This document shows positions 1 through 6,846 of a DNA stretch of 20,128 nucleotides, piece after piece (the first letter of the stretch is position 1; the number at the start of each line of letters is the position of its first letter). Source of the stretch: a bacterium (lineage in GTDB: Bacteria > Hydrogenedentota > Hydrogenedentia > Hydrogenedentiales > SLHB01); the NCBI GenBank assembly GCA_024231375.1, contig JAAEQP010001752.1, positions 1 through 20,128 of the forward strand. The letters run 5' to 3'. The notes under the pieces were generated by a model. It ran no database searches. It had not been told where the DNA came from and saw only the letters and a list, made by a program, of their open reading frames with translations. The position numbers and the translations under genes were made by a program.

Positions 1-834
1 CACCACCTGGGACACGAGGTCGGCGCATGTGAACGCGATGCAGCCTGCGCCGCCGTAGAGGTCGTAGAGGGTGTTGGCGCCGGTCTCGGCGACCCATTCG
101 CGGATGTGGCCGTAGAGGCGTTCGGCGCCCAGGGCATTGGTTTGGAAGAAGCTGAAGGGCGAGATGCGGAACCGCAAAGGGTCCATCTCTTCACGGCCGG
201 GGACTTCAAGCACTTCGTCGATAGTCTCCGCCCCGTGGAGCAACGTCATCTCGTCGGCGGCCGCGATCTCGGCCATACCACGAAACACCGCCCAGTGGAT
301 GCTCTCGCAGGGAAACACATCCTGAACCGCGGCCACGAACCCGTCCCGGTCGAGGTCGCCGTCGTTCGTCACCAGCACCACCATGCGCTGGCCCGTGCGG
401 CGTCCGGCGCGCACCAGCAGGATGCGGAGAAACCCGTCTTTCGACTTCGAACTGAACGCGGTCAAGGAATTGGCACGCGCCCACTGCCTCACGCTATTCA
501 TGAGGGCGCCCGTACCTTCCGGCGCGATGAGGCAGTCCTCAATGTCGAGGGTCCAGAACCATTTCCCCTTGCGCTTGAAGCCGAGGACGGTTTCGCGTTG
601 GAATCCCTTGGGCGGCGGCTCGGGATACTGCTTTCGCGCGAAGCTCGGGTCGACCTTGTTGCGGTAATGCCACAGGTCGGGCGAGGGGGTGATAGGAATG
701 GGTTGGTCCCAGTATTCGGCAAGCAGCTCGCGCAACACGGCTTCTTTGGACACCAACTGGTCGGCATACGCCACGTCTTGCGCGGCGCATCCGCCACAAT
801 CACCGAAATGGGGACACACACGGTCGGTAGTCAA
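1..834 (-). CDS. rlmD: 23S rRNA (uracil-C5)-methyltransferase, RlmD/RumA type (C-terminus off left edge)
   Basis: This is the N-terminal 278 residues of a TrmA/RumA-family enzyme that methylates C5 of a uracil in 23S rRNA using SAM. The start is a TTG at 834, preceded by AAAGGAG about 8 nt upstream; an in-frame stop lies further upstream and no better-placed ATG exists. The 4Fe-4S signature CPHFGDCGGC gives Cys7, Cys13 and Cys16, and a fourth Cys101 sits in the expected place (DIEDC). YRNKVDPSF near residue 58 matches the RumA 'YRNK' block. SPFSFFQTNALGAE (about residues 224-237) and the SAM loop LYDLYGGAG (about 258-266) open the Rossmann methyltransferase domain. The N-terminal TRAM domain of E. 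coli RlmD is absent. The catalytic Cys and general-base regions lie outside the window. Family assignment is secure, but the target base (U1939 versus U747 or a tRNA) cannot be settled here. Confidence 0.9.
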   Translation of the reverse strand, partial: MTTDRVCPHFGDCGGCAAQDVAYADQLVSKEAVLRELLAEYWDQPIPITPSPDLWHYRNKVDPSFARKQYPEPPPKGFQRETVLGFKRKGKWFWTLDIEDCLIAPEGTGALMNSVRQWARANSLTAFSSKSKDGFLRILLVRAGRRTGQRMVVLVTNDGDLDRDGFVAAVQDVFPCESIHWAVFRGMAEIAAADEMTLLHGAETIDEVLEVPGREEMDPLRFRISPFSFFQTNALGAERLYGHIREWVAETGANTLYDLYGGAGCIAFTCADLVSQVV

Positions 835-959
835 GGGTACACGCTCCTTTGGCGGGTAATGACTGATTTCGCCAGCCGGAGGGTCGCATACCGTGCCCGC
901 CCAGCGCAACCCGGCGCGTCACCCGCCTCCAAGATTATCGAATCACTACAAGACTGGAG

Positions 960-2240
960 CTACTCCTCCTCGGCCCTTGGCAAGCTATTCACGAACTCCT
1001 GTGCCGCCAACGTGATTTCGGCGTTGAACTTCGTGAGCATCTGCGTCGCCTCAGTCCTCTTTCCCTTCTTCAAGAGACGTGCCGCCTGCTTCTCGACCGC
1101 ACGTCTCCTCGCATCCGCTCTCTTCTCAAACTGATGTGCTTCCGCGGCCATCGCGCCCCTGTCCGTCGATCGGTTGAGCAAGTGCAGCGTTCCGTCGGCG
1201 ATGGTTACCGGCGTTCCCCTGCCGCCCATGAAGAGCGGCACGTACACGTTCGAGGGGTGGCCAAGGCTCACCCAGGCACAGGTCAGGAACCCTGGGTATT
1301 CTTCATGCACTTCCGCGGTGAGCGAGCAGAGCCCATCTTCCTTTCTCAGCGCTTCGTTCATGGCGAGGGCATCCAACGGAAGGTCTTGCTCAGAGGGGAA
1401 GGTCCCCTTGTTTCGAACGAATCCCGTCTCCTTTGCCCAGTCAATCATGCTGACCGCCTCGGCAAGCTGCAGGGCCGTGACAATGTCTCCGGATGCGTCC
1501 GCGAACGTCCAACGCGTGCCGATCGCATTGCCGGCATAGTAGCCCTCCTTGCTGGTCATCTCGAGGATATCCAGGGCTTCCTGGCAGGTGGCGGCGCTCT
1601 CCGCGATGTACCGCGAAAGCGAGTGAGTCATCCATCCTTTCCGGCGTGGGTGAGGATCGCGCCCGCACTGAACGTGGCAACTCGCAAGGCCCTTCTCGTT
1701 CACGAACATGCATGGTTCGAGGCCATGCACATCTCCGACACGGAAGAACTTGTGCAGGTCTTTGCCTTCGACCACGATCTTCTTGAAATAGGCCCCCTGC
1801 AAACGAAACCGGTTCTGTCGCAACTTGTGAAGCAGCGCCCTTCCGTCTTTCGTGGCCGTTCCCCATGCTGCATAGGAGATGCATTCGTGTTGCGAATTCA
1901 CTCCTCGGTACTTGGCGCCGAGGTAGATTCCGTAGAGCGTGGGATCCACACCGATTTCCTTCGCCACCGCGCTTGCCTCATCCAGCCAATGGGGCGCGAG
2001 TTGTTCAGTAATCTCCACATAGCGTCCTCCCGTCTCCAGAAGGTCCTTGTGTTCCTCTGTAAATCGCTCAAAATCCGCTCTGATCTTGTCGCCGTTTAGT
2101 TTCGCGAACCCCCGCCCCACTTCTTCCGGCGTTCCTTCCAGAACCACGCACCGCATGGGCGGTTCTTCTTGGGTGACAACCAGGCAGCCCCCCATAAACA
2201 TGATCATTGAAACCGCTGCTATTGCACTTCTCCACGACAT
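960..2240 (-). CDS. Putative lipoprotein, C45/acyltransferase-type Ntn hydrolase
   Basis: The 426-residue product starts at the second of two close ATGs: AGGAGG lies 8 nt upstream of ATG 2240 but only 2 nt from the ATG at 2246. The N-terminus MSWRSAIAAVSMIMFMGGC is a short lipoprotein signal with probable lipidated Cys19; the -3 Met is atypical. The body resembles the peptidase C45 / acyl-CoA:6-aminopenicillanate acyltransferase family. A candidate nucleophile Cys120 sits in HECISYAAWGTATKDGRAL, followed by the 'FVNEKGLA' block (about 179-186) and GNAIGTRWTFADASGDI (about 238-254), which resembles the family's 'GN..iAD..G' motif. Such enzymes are self-processed Ntn amidohydrolases or acyltransferases; the substrate here is unknown. 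The C-terminus (about 365-415) is rich in Lys, Arg, Glu and Ala and probably helical. The rlmD-like gene follows on the same strand after 125 nt. The frame stays open upstream to 2513 without evidence of coding. Confidence 0.7.
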   Translation of the reverse strand: MSWRSAIAAVSMIMFMGGCLVVTQEEPPMRCVVLEGTPEEVGRGFAKLNGDKIRADFERFTEEHKDLLETGGRYVEITEQLAPHWLDEASAVAKEIGVDPTLYGIYLGAKYRGVNSQHECISYAAWGTATKDGRALLHKLRQNRFRLQGAYFKKIVVEGKDLHKFFRVGDVHGLEPCMFVNEKGLASCHVQCGRDPHPRRKGWMTHSLSRYIAESAATCQEALDILEMTSKEGYYAGNAIGTRWTFADASGDIVTALQLAEAVSMIDWAKETGFVRNKGTFPSEQDLPLDALAMNEALRKEDGLCSLTAEVHEEYPGFLTCAWVSLGHPSNVYVPLFMGGRGTPVTIADGTLHLLNRSTDRGAMAAEAHQFEKRADARRRAVEKQAARLLKKGKRTEATQMLTKFNAEITLAAQEFVNSLPRAEEE

Positions 2241-2331
2241 GGCCATTACCTCCTGGGAAATCCTGGGGGAAAACACTGAAGCCGATATTCCATATGAAGC
2301 AGCCCCGCCCATTGCGAGCGCCCTTCCGCCG

Positions 2332-2360
2332 ATGGTAGAGGCATCTATCTGCATCTTCAA
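2332..2360 (-). promoter_or_regulatory. Candidate sigma-70-like promoter for the C45-type lipoprotein gene
   Basis: Read on the minus strand, TTGAAG and TACCAT are separated by 17 nt, about 90 nt upstream of the chosen ATG at 2240. It lies in the divergent intergenic region shared with the GH30 gene. This is a motif match only; in GC-rich DNA of an unknown lineage such matches are weak evidence. Confidence 0.3.
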
Positions 2361-2494
2361 GTCGGTTCTGCCCTGACGAGCCGCCCGGGTCAGTTGAATA
2401 AGGGACGTGAGTTGGGGATCATGGTGTCCGAGCATGTGCCACGTCCGCGAGAGTAGGGTGCGCATCTTGCGCAACCCCTTGGAGGAGGCGACCC

Positions 2495-4039
2495 ATGAAG
2501 GCTCTACGAACAAGCATCATCCTGGCCGCAGCATGCGGGTTTGCCGCCACGGCGTACCCCGACGACAAGAACGAGACCCCCGTGCGTACGTCGCGCCGTC
2601 TCACTGTCGATTGGCGCACCGAGTTTCAGCGGATCGACAACTTCGGCGCCTCCGACTGCTGGTACATCCAGTATGCGGGGCTCTGGGCCGACGAGAGCCG
2701 AAACCGGTTGGCCGACCTCCTCTTCTCGACGGAAGTGGGCGCGGGCCTGTCGTCTTGGCGCTTCAACATCGGGGCCGGCATCAACCGCGAACGCATTGCG
2801 GCCCCATCGCGTACCGTGGAAACCTTCGAAACCGCCCCGGGAGAGTACGATTGGACGCGTCAAGAGGGCACACGCTGGTTCCTGGGCGCCGCGAAGGCGC
2901 GTGGCGTCGACCAGTTCGTTGCATTCGCGTGCAGCCCGCCTGCGCGCATGACGCGCAACGGATTCACCAACTGCACGAAGGGCCTCGGGTCGACCAACCT
3001 TAAAGCCGGCATGGAGGACGAGTTCGCCAAATACCTCGTTGATATCGTCAAACACTTCCGCGACAACGAAGACGAGTCGCAGCGGGTCGCCATCAATTGG
3101 ATCAGCCCCATCAATGAACCCCAGTGGGACTGGGACGGCGGCATCCAGGAGGGCTGCCGCGCCGGCAACGACGACATCAAGGCGGTGGCGCGGGCCCTGG
3201 CCGCGGAGATTGAACGCCAGGGCTTGGACGCGAACATCCTGCTAATCGAGGGCGGCATTTTGGACAGCATGTATCTCGAGAACCGGGGCATGGCCAGGAA
3301 GTACGGCCAGACCTACGGCGACTACATCGACGTGTTGTGCGGCGACCCCAGCATCAACGGCGGCCTTGGAAGAACCATCGCTTGCCATTCGCATTGGACA
3401 GGCGGGCCCGACCGGAAACTCGTCATGCGCCGGGAGAAGCTACGCGCAAAACTCGACGAATACCCCGATTGGACCTACTGGCAGACCGAGTACTGCATCA
3501 TGGAAGGCGGCCGCGACCTCACCATGCAAAGCGCCCTCCGCGTGGCGAAGGTCATCCACGCCGATCTCACCATCGCCAACGCCTCTGCCTGGCAGTGGTG
3601 GCTCGGTTTCTCCCCCAACAATTACAAAGACGGTCTCATCTATTCCGATTGGAGCGACCCCGGCGATCCCGAAATCGTTTTCCCCTCCAAGATCCTATGG
3701 ATAATGGGCAACTACAGTCGCTTTGTGCGGCCCGGCTCAACGCGCATCGCCCTCGCCGGCGTGGACCAGGTCCACGGCCTCGCCGGGTCCGCCTACAAGA
3801 GTCCCGACGAAGAATCCATCGCCCTCGTCCTCATCAACACCACCGAGTCCGCCCTCACAGTCAAGAAGATCAAGATCTCCGGTCTCCCAAAAGGCGCTCG
3901 GATAGAAGAATGGACCCCCTACGTCACGTCCGATCGCGAAGGCGACGATCTCAAGGCGTACCCGGCCCTGCCGGCGAACGCCAAGTACGACGTACCGCCC
4001 CGGTCTGTCGTGACGTTGACCGGCCGCCTCGACCGATGA
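2495..4039 (+). CDS. Secreted glycoside hydrolase family 30 enzyme
   Basis: This 514-residue exported glycosidase starts at ATG 2495, with GGAGGAGG about 6 nt upstream. A signal peptide ends near Ala20 (ATA^YP). The catalytic (beta/alpha)8 barrel covers roughly residues 35-410, and a C-terminal beta-sandwich (about 412-510) matches the usual GH30 two-domain design. Family landmarks are FGAS at 50-53, CSPPARMTRNG at 146-156, WISPINEPQWDW at 202-213 with the predicted acid/base Glu208, CHSHW at 297-301, and WQTEYCIMEGG at 329-339 with the predicted nucleophile Glu332. Both catalytic glutamates of this retaining clan GH-A family are present. GH30 includes beta-1,6-galactanases, beta-1,6-glucanases, xylanases and glucosylceramidases. 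The SPP.RMT.NG and CHSHW blocks look closest to me to the endo-beta-1,6-galactanase side, but the subfamily is not certain. Both neighbours run on the opposite strand, so it appears monocistronic. Confidence 0.9.
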   Translation: MKALRTSIILAAACGFAATAYPDDKNETPVRTSRRLTVDWRTEFQRIDNFGASDCWYIQYAGLWADESRNRLADLLFSTEVGAGLSSWRFNIGAGINRERIAAPSRTVETFETAPGEYDWTRQEGTRWFLGAAKARGVDQFVAFACSPPARMTRNGFTNCTKGLGSTNLKAGMEDEFAKYLVDIVKHFRDNEDESQRVAINWISPINEPQWDWDGGIQEGCRAGNDDIKAVARALAAEIERQGLDANILLIEGGILDSMYLENRGMARKYGQTYGDYIDVLCGDPSINGGLGRTIACHSHWTGGPDRKLVMRREKLRAKLDEYPDWTYWQTEYCIMEGGRDLTMQSALRVAKVIHADLTIANASAWQWWLGFSPNNYKDGLIYSDWSDPGDPEIVFPSKILWIMGNYSRFVRPGSTRIALAGVDQVHGLAGSAYKSPDEESIALVLINTTESALTVKKIKISGLPKGARIEEWTPYVTSDREGDDLKAYPALPANAKYDVPPRSVVTLTGRLDR

Positions 4040-4096
4040 ACCGTCAGACAGCCGGTTCTTCCGGAGACGGGATGGGAGAGATCGCGTAGTGCGCGT

Positions 4097-4426
4097 CTAC
4101 ATCAGGTGGGAAGGATCCATCAGCGGGGGCAGGAATATGAGAAGGGCCGCCACCGTCCAGGCCAGGAAGAAGAACCCGCCGACGACGATGCCGATCCAGG
4201 CGTGGGCCCGGCCGTGGGCGTGCTCGTGTCGTGATGCGTACACGAGCCCCATGATTCCGAGAACGAGGGCCGCCAGACCAAGAACGATGCCGAGGCAAGG
4301 AATGAACGAGAAGATTCCCAGGTAATAGGCAAACAAGGCTGCGGGGTTCTTATACGGAACCACGTAGGAAATGGCCTCGTCCTTCTCTTCCGTGATGGGC
4401 GGCGGTGACGCGTTGTGCTCTGGCAT
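4097..4426 (-). CDS. Small DUF4190-like membrane protein
   Basis: The 109-residue protein starts at ATG 4426; GGGAGGGAG lies about 7 nt upstream, which favours it over an in-frame ATG further up. A polar N-terminus (PEHNASPPPITEEKDE) precedes two hydrophobic segments, one around LFAYYLGIFSFIPCLGIVLG running into the LVLGIMGLVYA block, and one around IGIVVGGFFFLAWTVAALL. The hydrophilic hairpin between them is His-rich (SRHEHAHGRAHAW). The layout, with a Gly/Leu-rich first segment and an 'aWiGivvG' second segment, is typical of DUF4190 proteins, which often accompany B-box or FHA-type proteins but have no known reaction. It converges with the GH30 gene, 57 nt apart. Confidence 0.75.
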   Translation of the reverse strand: MPEHNASPPPITEEKDEAISYVVPYKNPAALFAYYLGIFSFIPCLGIVLGLAALVLGIMGLVYASRHEHAHGRAHAWIGIVVGGFFFLAWTVAALLIFLPPLMDPSHLM

Positions 4427-4508
4427 GGGTGCTCCCTCCCTGCGGTTACTACCTGGCTGCATCATATACCAAAGGGCACCGCCGTGTCTTGAATTGGCTC
4501 GGCCCTTG

Positions 4509-4537
4509 TTGCCGCGCTACCGGCGGGCGACTATACT
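4509..4537 (+). promoter_or_regulatory. Candidate sigma-70-like promoter for the URO-D-family gene
   Basis: TTGCCG (4509-4514) and TATACT (4532-4537) are separated by 17 nt; the -10 box ends 28 nt before the ATG at 4566. The -10 is one base from consensus. It lies in the divergent region between the DUF4190-like gene and this gene. Confidence 0.45.
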
Positions 4538-4565
4538 GCCTCGCATTCATTTCAAGGAGATCGCC

Positions 4566-5819
4566 ATGGCCGACAACTGGACCGTCACCACGCACGACCT
4601 TGACGTTCTGCGCGCCCTCGCGGAACGGAAACGCGCTTGCGCGGACGACCCCGCGAACGCGGAACGCCGCCGCCTGTGGTATGCCCACGATGCGGGCCAC
4701 GGCGAACGGCCCATGGTGCTCGCGGAAGGCTGGGTGGCCTTCGAGGACCTGCCGGAATCGGCGGTCCAATGTCACGAACCCTGGGCGCAGGATCTCGAAC
4801 GCCAGATGCGGCTGGAGCTGTACAACTTCGATACGCTCCGGGACGACCACGTCATCGAACCGGTGGTCAATGTCAACTGGCGGGTAGACGTGTCGGGGTA
4901 CGGCGTGGAATCGAAGACCGAATACGCCGACCGTGTGAGCGGCAATGTGTCCAGCCGCCGATGGGATCCGCCGCTTCAGTCGTTTCCCGCCGACCTCGAC
5001 AAGCTTCGGCACCGTGCCTACTCGGTGGACCGCGACAGCACGTTCGCGTGGAAAGCCCATTTGGAGCATGTCTTCGACGGGGTGCTCGACGTTCGCATCC
5101 GCGGGGGATTCTGGTGGACGACCGGCATGACGATCACGGCCATCGACCTCATCGGACTTCAGAACATGATGCTCTACATGTGTACGGAGCCCGAAGGGCT
5201 GCACGCGCTGATGGCCTTCTTGCGCGACGACCAATTGGCCTACATGGACTGGCTCGAAGCCGAAAACCTGCTCACGCCGAACAACGAGAACGATTACATC
5301 GGTTCGGGCAGCATAGGGTATACACGCGCCTTGCCGAAGGGCGCGGCCGGCGACCCGGTACGGGCGGCCGACCTGTGGGTGTTGAGCGAGTCGCAGGAGA
5401 CGTCCGAAGTCGGACCCGACATGTTCGACGAGTTCGTCTTCCAATACCAACTGCCCATCATCGAACGGTTTGGCGCGTGTTACTACGGGTGCTGCGAAGC
5501 CGTACACCTGAAATGGCCCATCATCCAGCGGGCCGGCAACGTACGGCGCGTGAGCATCTCGCCGTGGTGCGACCAGGAGTACATGGCGGAGGTCCTTGGC
5601 CGCGACGTTGCTTTTTCACGCAAACCGAATCCCACACTCATCAGCACACCCCATTTCGACGAAGACCTCATCCGCGCCGACCTTCGCGAGACGGTCGGCA
5701 TCGCGCGTGACTGCAACCTGGAACTCATTATGAAAGATGTCCACACCCTCTGCGGCAACCCGGATCGTATGCCGCGGTGGGTCCAACTCGCAAGGGAGGC
5801 CATCGACGAGGCCTGTTGA
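4566..5819 (+). CDS. Uroporphyrinogen decarboxylase (URO-D) family protein, methyltransferase-like branch
   Basis: A 417-residue cytoplasmic protein with no signal peptide. AAGGAG lies 7 nt before ATG 4566; an upstream in-frame extension to 4371 overlaps the DUF4190-like gene and is rejected. It resembles the divergent COG0407/URO-D barrel proteins abundant in PVC bacteria, which are related to the corrinoid methyltransferases MtaA and CmuA rather than to true HemE. Typical features are the C-terminal block LELIMKDVHTLCGNP (about 385-399), the segment YYGCCEAVHLKWPII (306-320) and SISPWCDQEYMAEVLG (330-345). Several cysteines and histidines (Cys309, Cys310, His314, Cys396) could bind Zn as in MtaA, but this is inference. 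No other haem gene is nearby, arguing against a haem role. The ConA-like gene follows after 54 nt and may be cotranscribed. The substrate is unknown. Confidence 0.75.
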   Translation: MADNWTVTTHDLDVLRALAERKRACADDPANAERRRLWYAHDAGHGERPMVLAEGWVAFEDLPESAVQCHEPWAQDLERQMRLELYNFDTLRDDHVIEPVVNVNWRVDVSGYGVESKTEYADRVSGNVSSRRWDPPLQSFPADLDKLRHRAYSVDRDSTFAWKAHLEHVFDGVLDVRIRGGFWWTTGMTITAIDLIGLQNMMLYMCTEPEGLHALMAFLRDDQLAYMDWLEAENLLTPNNENDYIGSGSIGYTRALPKGAAGDPVRAADLWVLSESQETSEVGPDMFDEFVFQYQLPIIERFGACYYGCCEAVHLKWPIIQRAGNVRRVSISPWCDQEYMAEVLGRDVAFSRKPNPTLISTPHFDEDLIRADLRETVGIARDCNLELIMKDVHTLCGNPDRMPRWVQLAREAIDEAC

Positions 5820-5873
5820 GCCCTCGCCGATCACATGCGGTACCGTGTCGCCCTCGGATTAGGAGTCGTATCC

Positions 5874-6581
5874 ATGCACAGATTCAGCAGCACATTGACA
5901 GGTCTTCTGCTCGCCGGTTCCCTTGCGGCGGCCGTTCGCGCCGAAGGCGCCGCGCCGGTCGCCGCCAAGCCCGTCGCCATCCCCTTCGAATGTGCCTTCA
6001 CCGAGGGCGGATGGAACCGCGAGGACTGGGTCCTGGTGCGTCGGCCGGACTGGGACCACAAAGGCGACTGGATTCAGCGCGACGATTGCATCGAGAACGA
6101 GACGCCCGACGACGCCACCGACGACGAGATGGTCAGCAAACGCGCGAAAGACACGTTCACGAGCATGGTGTTGAAGGAGCCTGTCGAGGGCGACGTGACC
6201 GTCACGTCGACCATGGCGTTTGCCCATCGCATGGCGCCGTCTATCGTGTTGGCGGCGGAGTTGGGTGAACGCGGGGATGGGGACAAGGAGTACCGGGGCC
6301 ACTTTGAAGTGGTCCTGTTCGATCTGGGCGTCAACGTGTGGCGCCATACCCGCGTCGACGGCAAGTCGAAGTGGGAGAAGCGCGCGTATGCGCGGTTCCC
6401 CGTCCAGAAGGATGCGAAGTACACTCTCACGGTTACCAAGAAGGCCAACCAACTCATCGTGGCCGTCGACGATTTCAGCTTCGCCTACACCGACGACACC
6501 TTGCCCGAAGCCTGCTACGTCGGCATCACGGGCGCCGAAGGCGTCAACCGGTTCTATGACTTTGGTGTGAAGCGGCCCTGA
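5874..6581 (+). CDS. Secreted ConA-like / DUF1080-like protein
   Basis: The 235-residue product starts at ATG 5874, which has GGAG 8 nt upstream; an earlier in-frame ATG at 5835 lacks this. The signal peptide MHRFSSTLTGLLLAGSLAAAVRA is probably cleaved after Ala23. The mature part reads as one beta-rich jelly-roll: 'WIQRDDCIEN' early, 'MVLKEPVEGDVTVTSTMAF' as a paired-strand block, 'YRGHFEVVLFDLGVNVWRH', 'YTLTVTKKANQLIVAVDD' and a terminal 'GVNRFYDFGVKRP'. This order fits DUF1080 / LamG-type modules, which bind or cleave sugars or form exported structural domains. No catalytic residues can be assigned. It resembles the modules of the protein at 8094-9791 in layout (long strands ending in 'V.RFYxF'), so the two may be distant relatives. 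Confidence 0.6.
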   Translation: MHRFSSTLTGLLLAGSLAAAVRAEGAAPVAAKPVAIPFECAFTEGGWNREDWVLVRRPDWDHKGDWIQRDDCIENETPDDATDDEMVSKRAKDTFTSMVLKEPVEGDVTVTSTMAFAHRMAPSIVLAAELGERGDGDKEYRGHFEVVLFDLGVNVWRHTRVDGKSKWEKRAYARFPVQKDAKYTLTVTKKANQLIVAVDDFSFAYTDDTLPEACYVGITGAEGVNRFYDFGVKRP

Positions 6582-6721
6582 CCTCTCAATCAGAACGGTT
6601 GGTGGCGTGGACGTGCCGTGCCGGAGAGGCTTGAGGCGAGGGGGCGGTGCACCCGTGACGACTCCGTATCATTGTGGCCGACTCGGGGACTGGCGATCAC
6701 GGGGATTCCTGCCGTGAGGGC

Positions 6722-6750
6722 TTGAAGTCGGACGGGCTCAACGATACGAT
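6722..6750 (+). promoter_or_regulatory. Candidate sigma-70-like promoter for the Gfo/Idh-nitrilase cluster
   Basis: TTGAAG (6722-6727) and TACGAT (6745-6750) are separated by exactly 17 nt, about 96 nt upstream of the ATG at 6847. The 265-nt gap between 6581 and 6847 holds no other feature I can support. Motif match only. Confidence 0.35.
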
Positions 6751-6846
6751 CCCCACGGGCTGACGCTTCCCGTTCAGGATTCGAACGAGGCGCGATGCAC
6801 CGGTCAACCGAATTCACTGACTCTCGTGGATAGAGGAGATGAGGAT

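Noticed and set aside
2241..2513. A 91-codon in-frame N-terminal extension of the C45-type lipoprotein.
   Set aside because: It would bury the lipoprotein signal, has no ribosome binding site at its ATG, overlaps the GH30 start and contains the candidate promoter.
4041..4070. An imperfect hairpin (CCGTC...CCGG-TTCTT-CCGG...GACGG) between convergent GH30 and DUF4190-like genes.
   Set aside because: The stem is interrupted by an uneven internal loop and no T-run follows on either strand, so a terminator call is not supported.
4449..5507. A 352-codon minus-strand open frame opposite the URO-D-family gene.
   Set aside because: No ribosome binding site or family motif; a shadow of the recognisable plus-strand gene.
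4566..5819. Identification of this gene as haem-pathway hemE.
   Set aside because: The sequence fits the divergent URO-D-like branch, and no haem genes are nearby.
6778..6786. GATTCGAAC, which looks like a tRNA T-arm on the minus strand.
   Set aside because: Neighbouring bases do not form the T stem, acceptor stem or anticodon arm of a tRNA.
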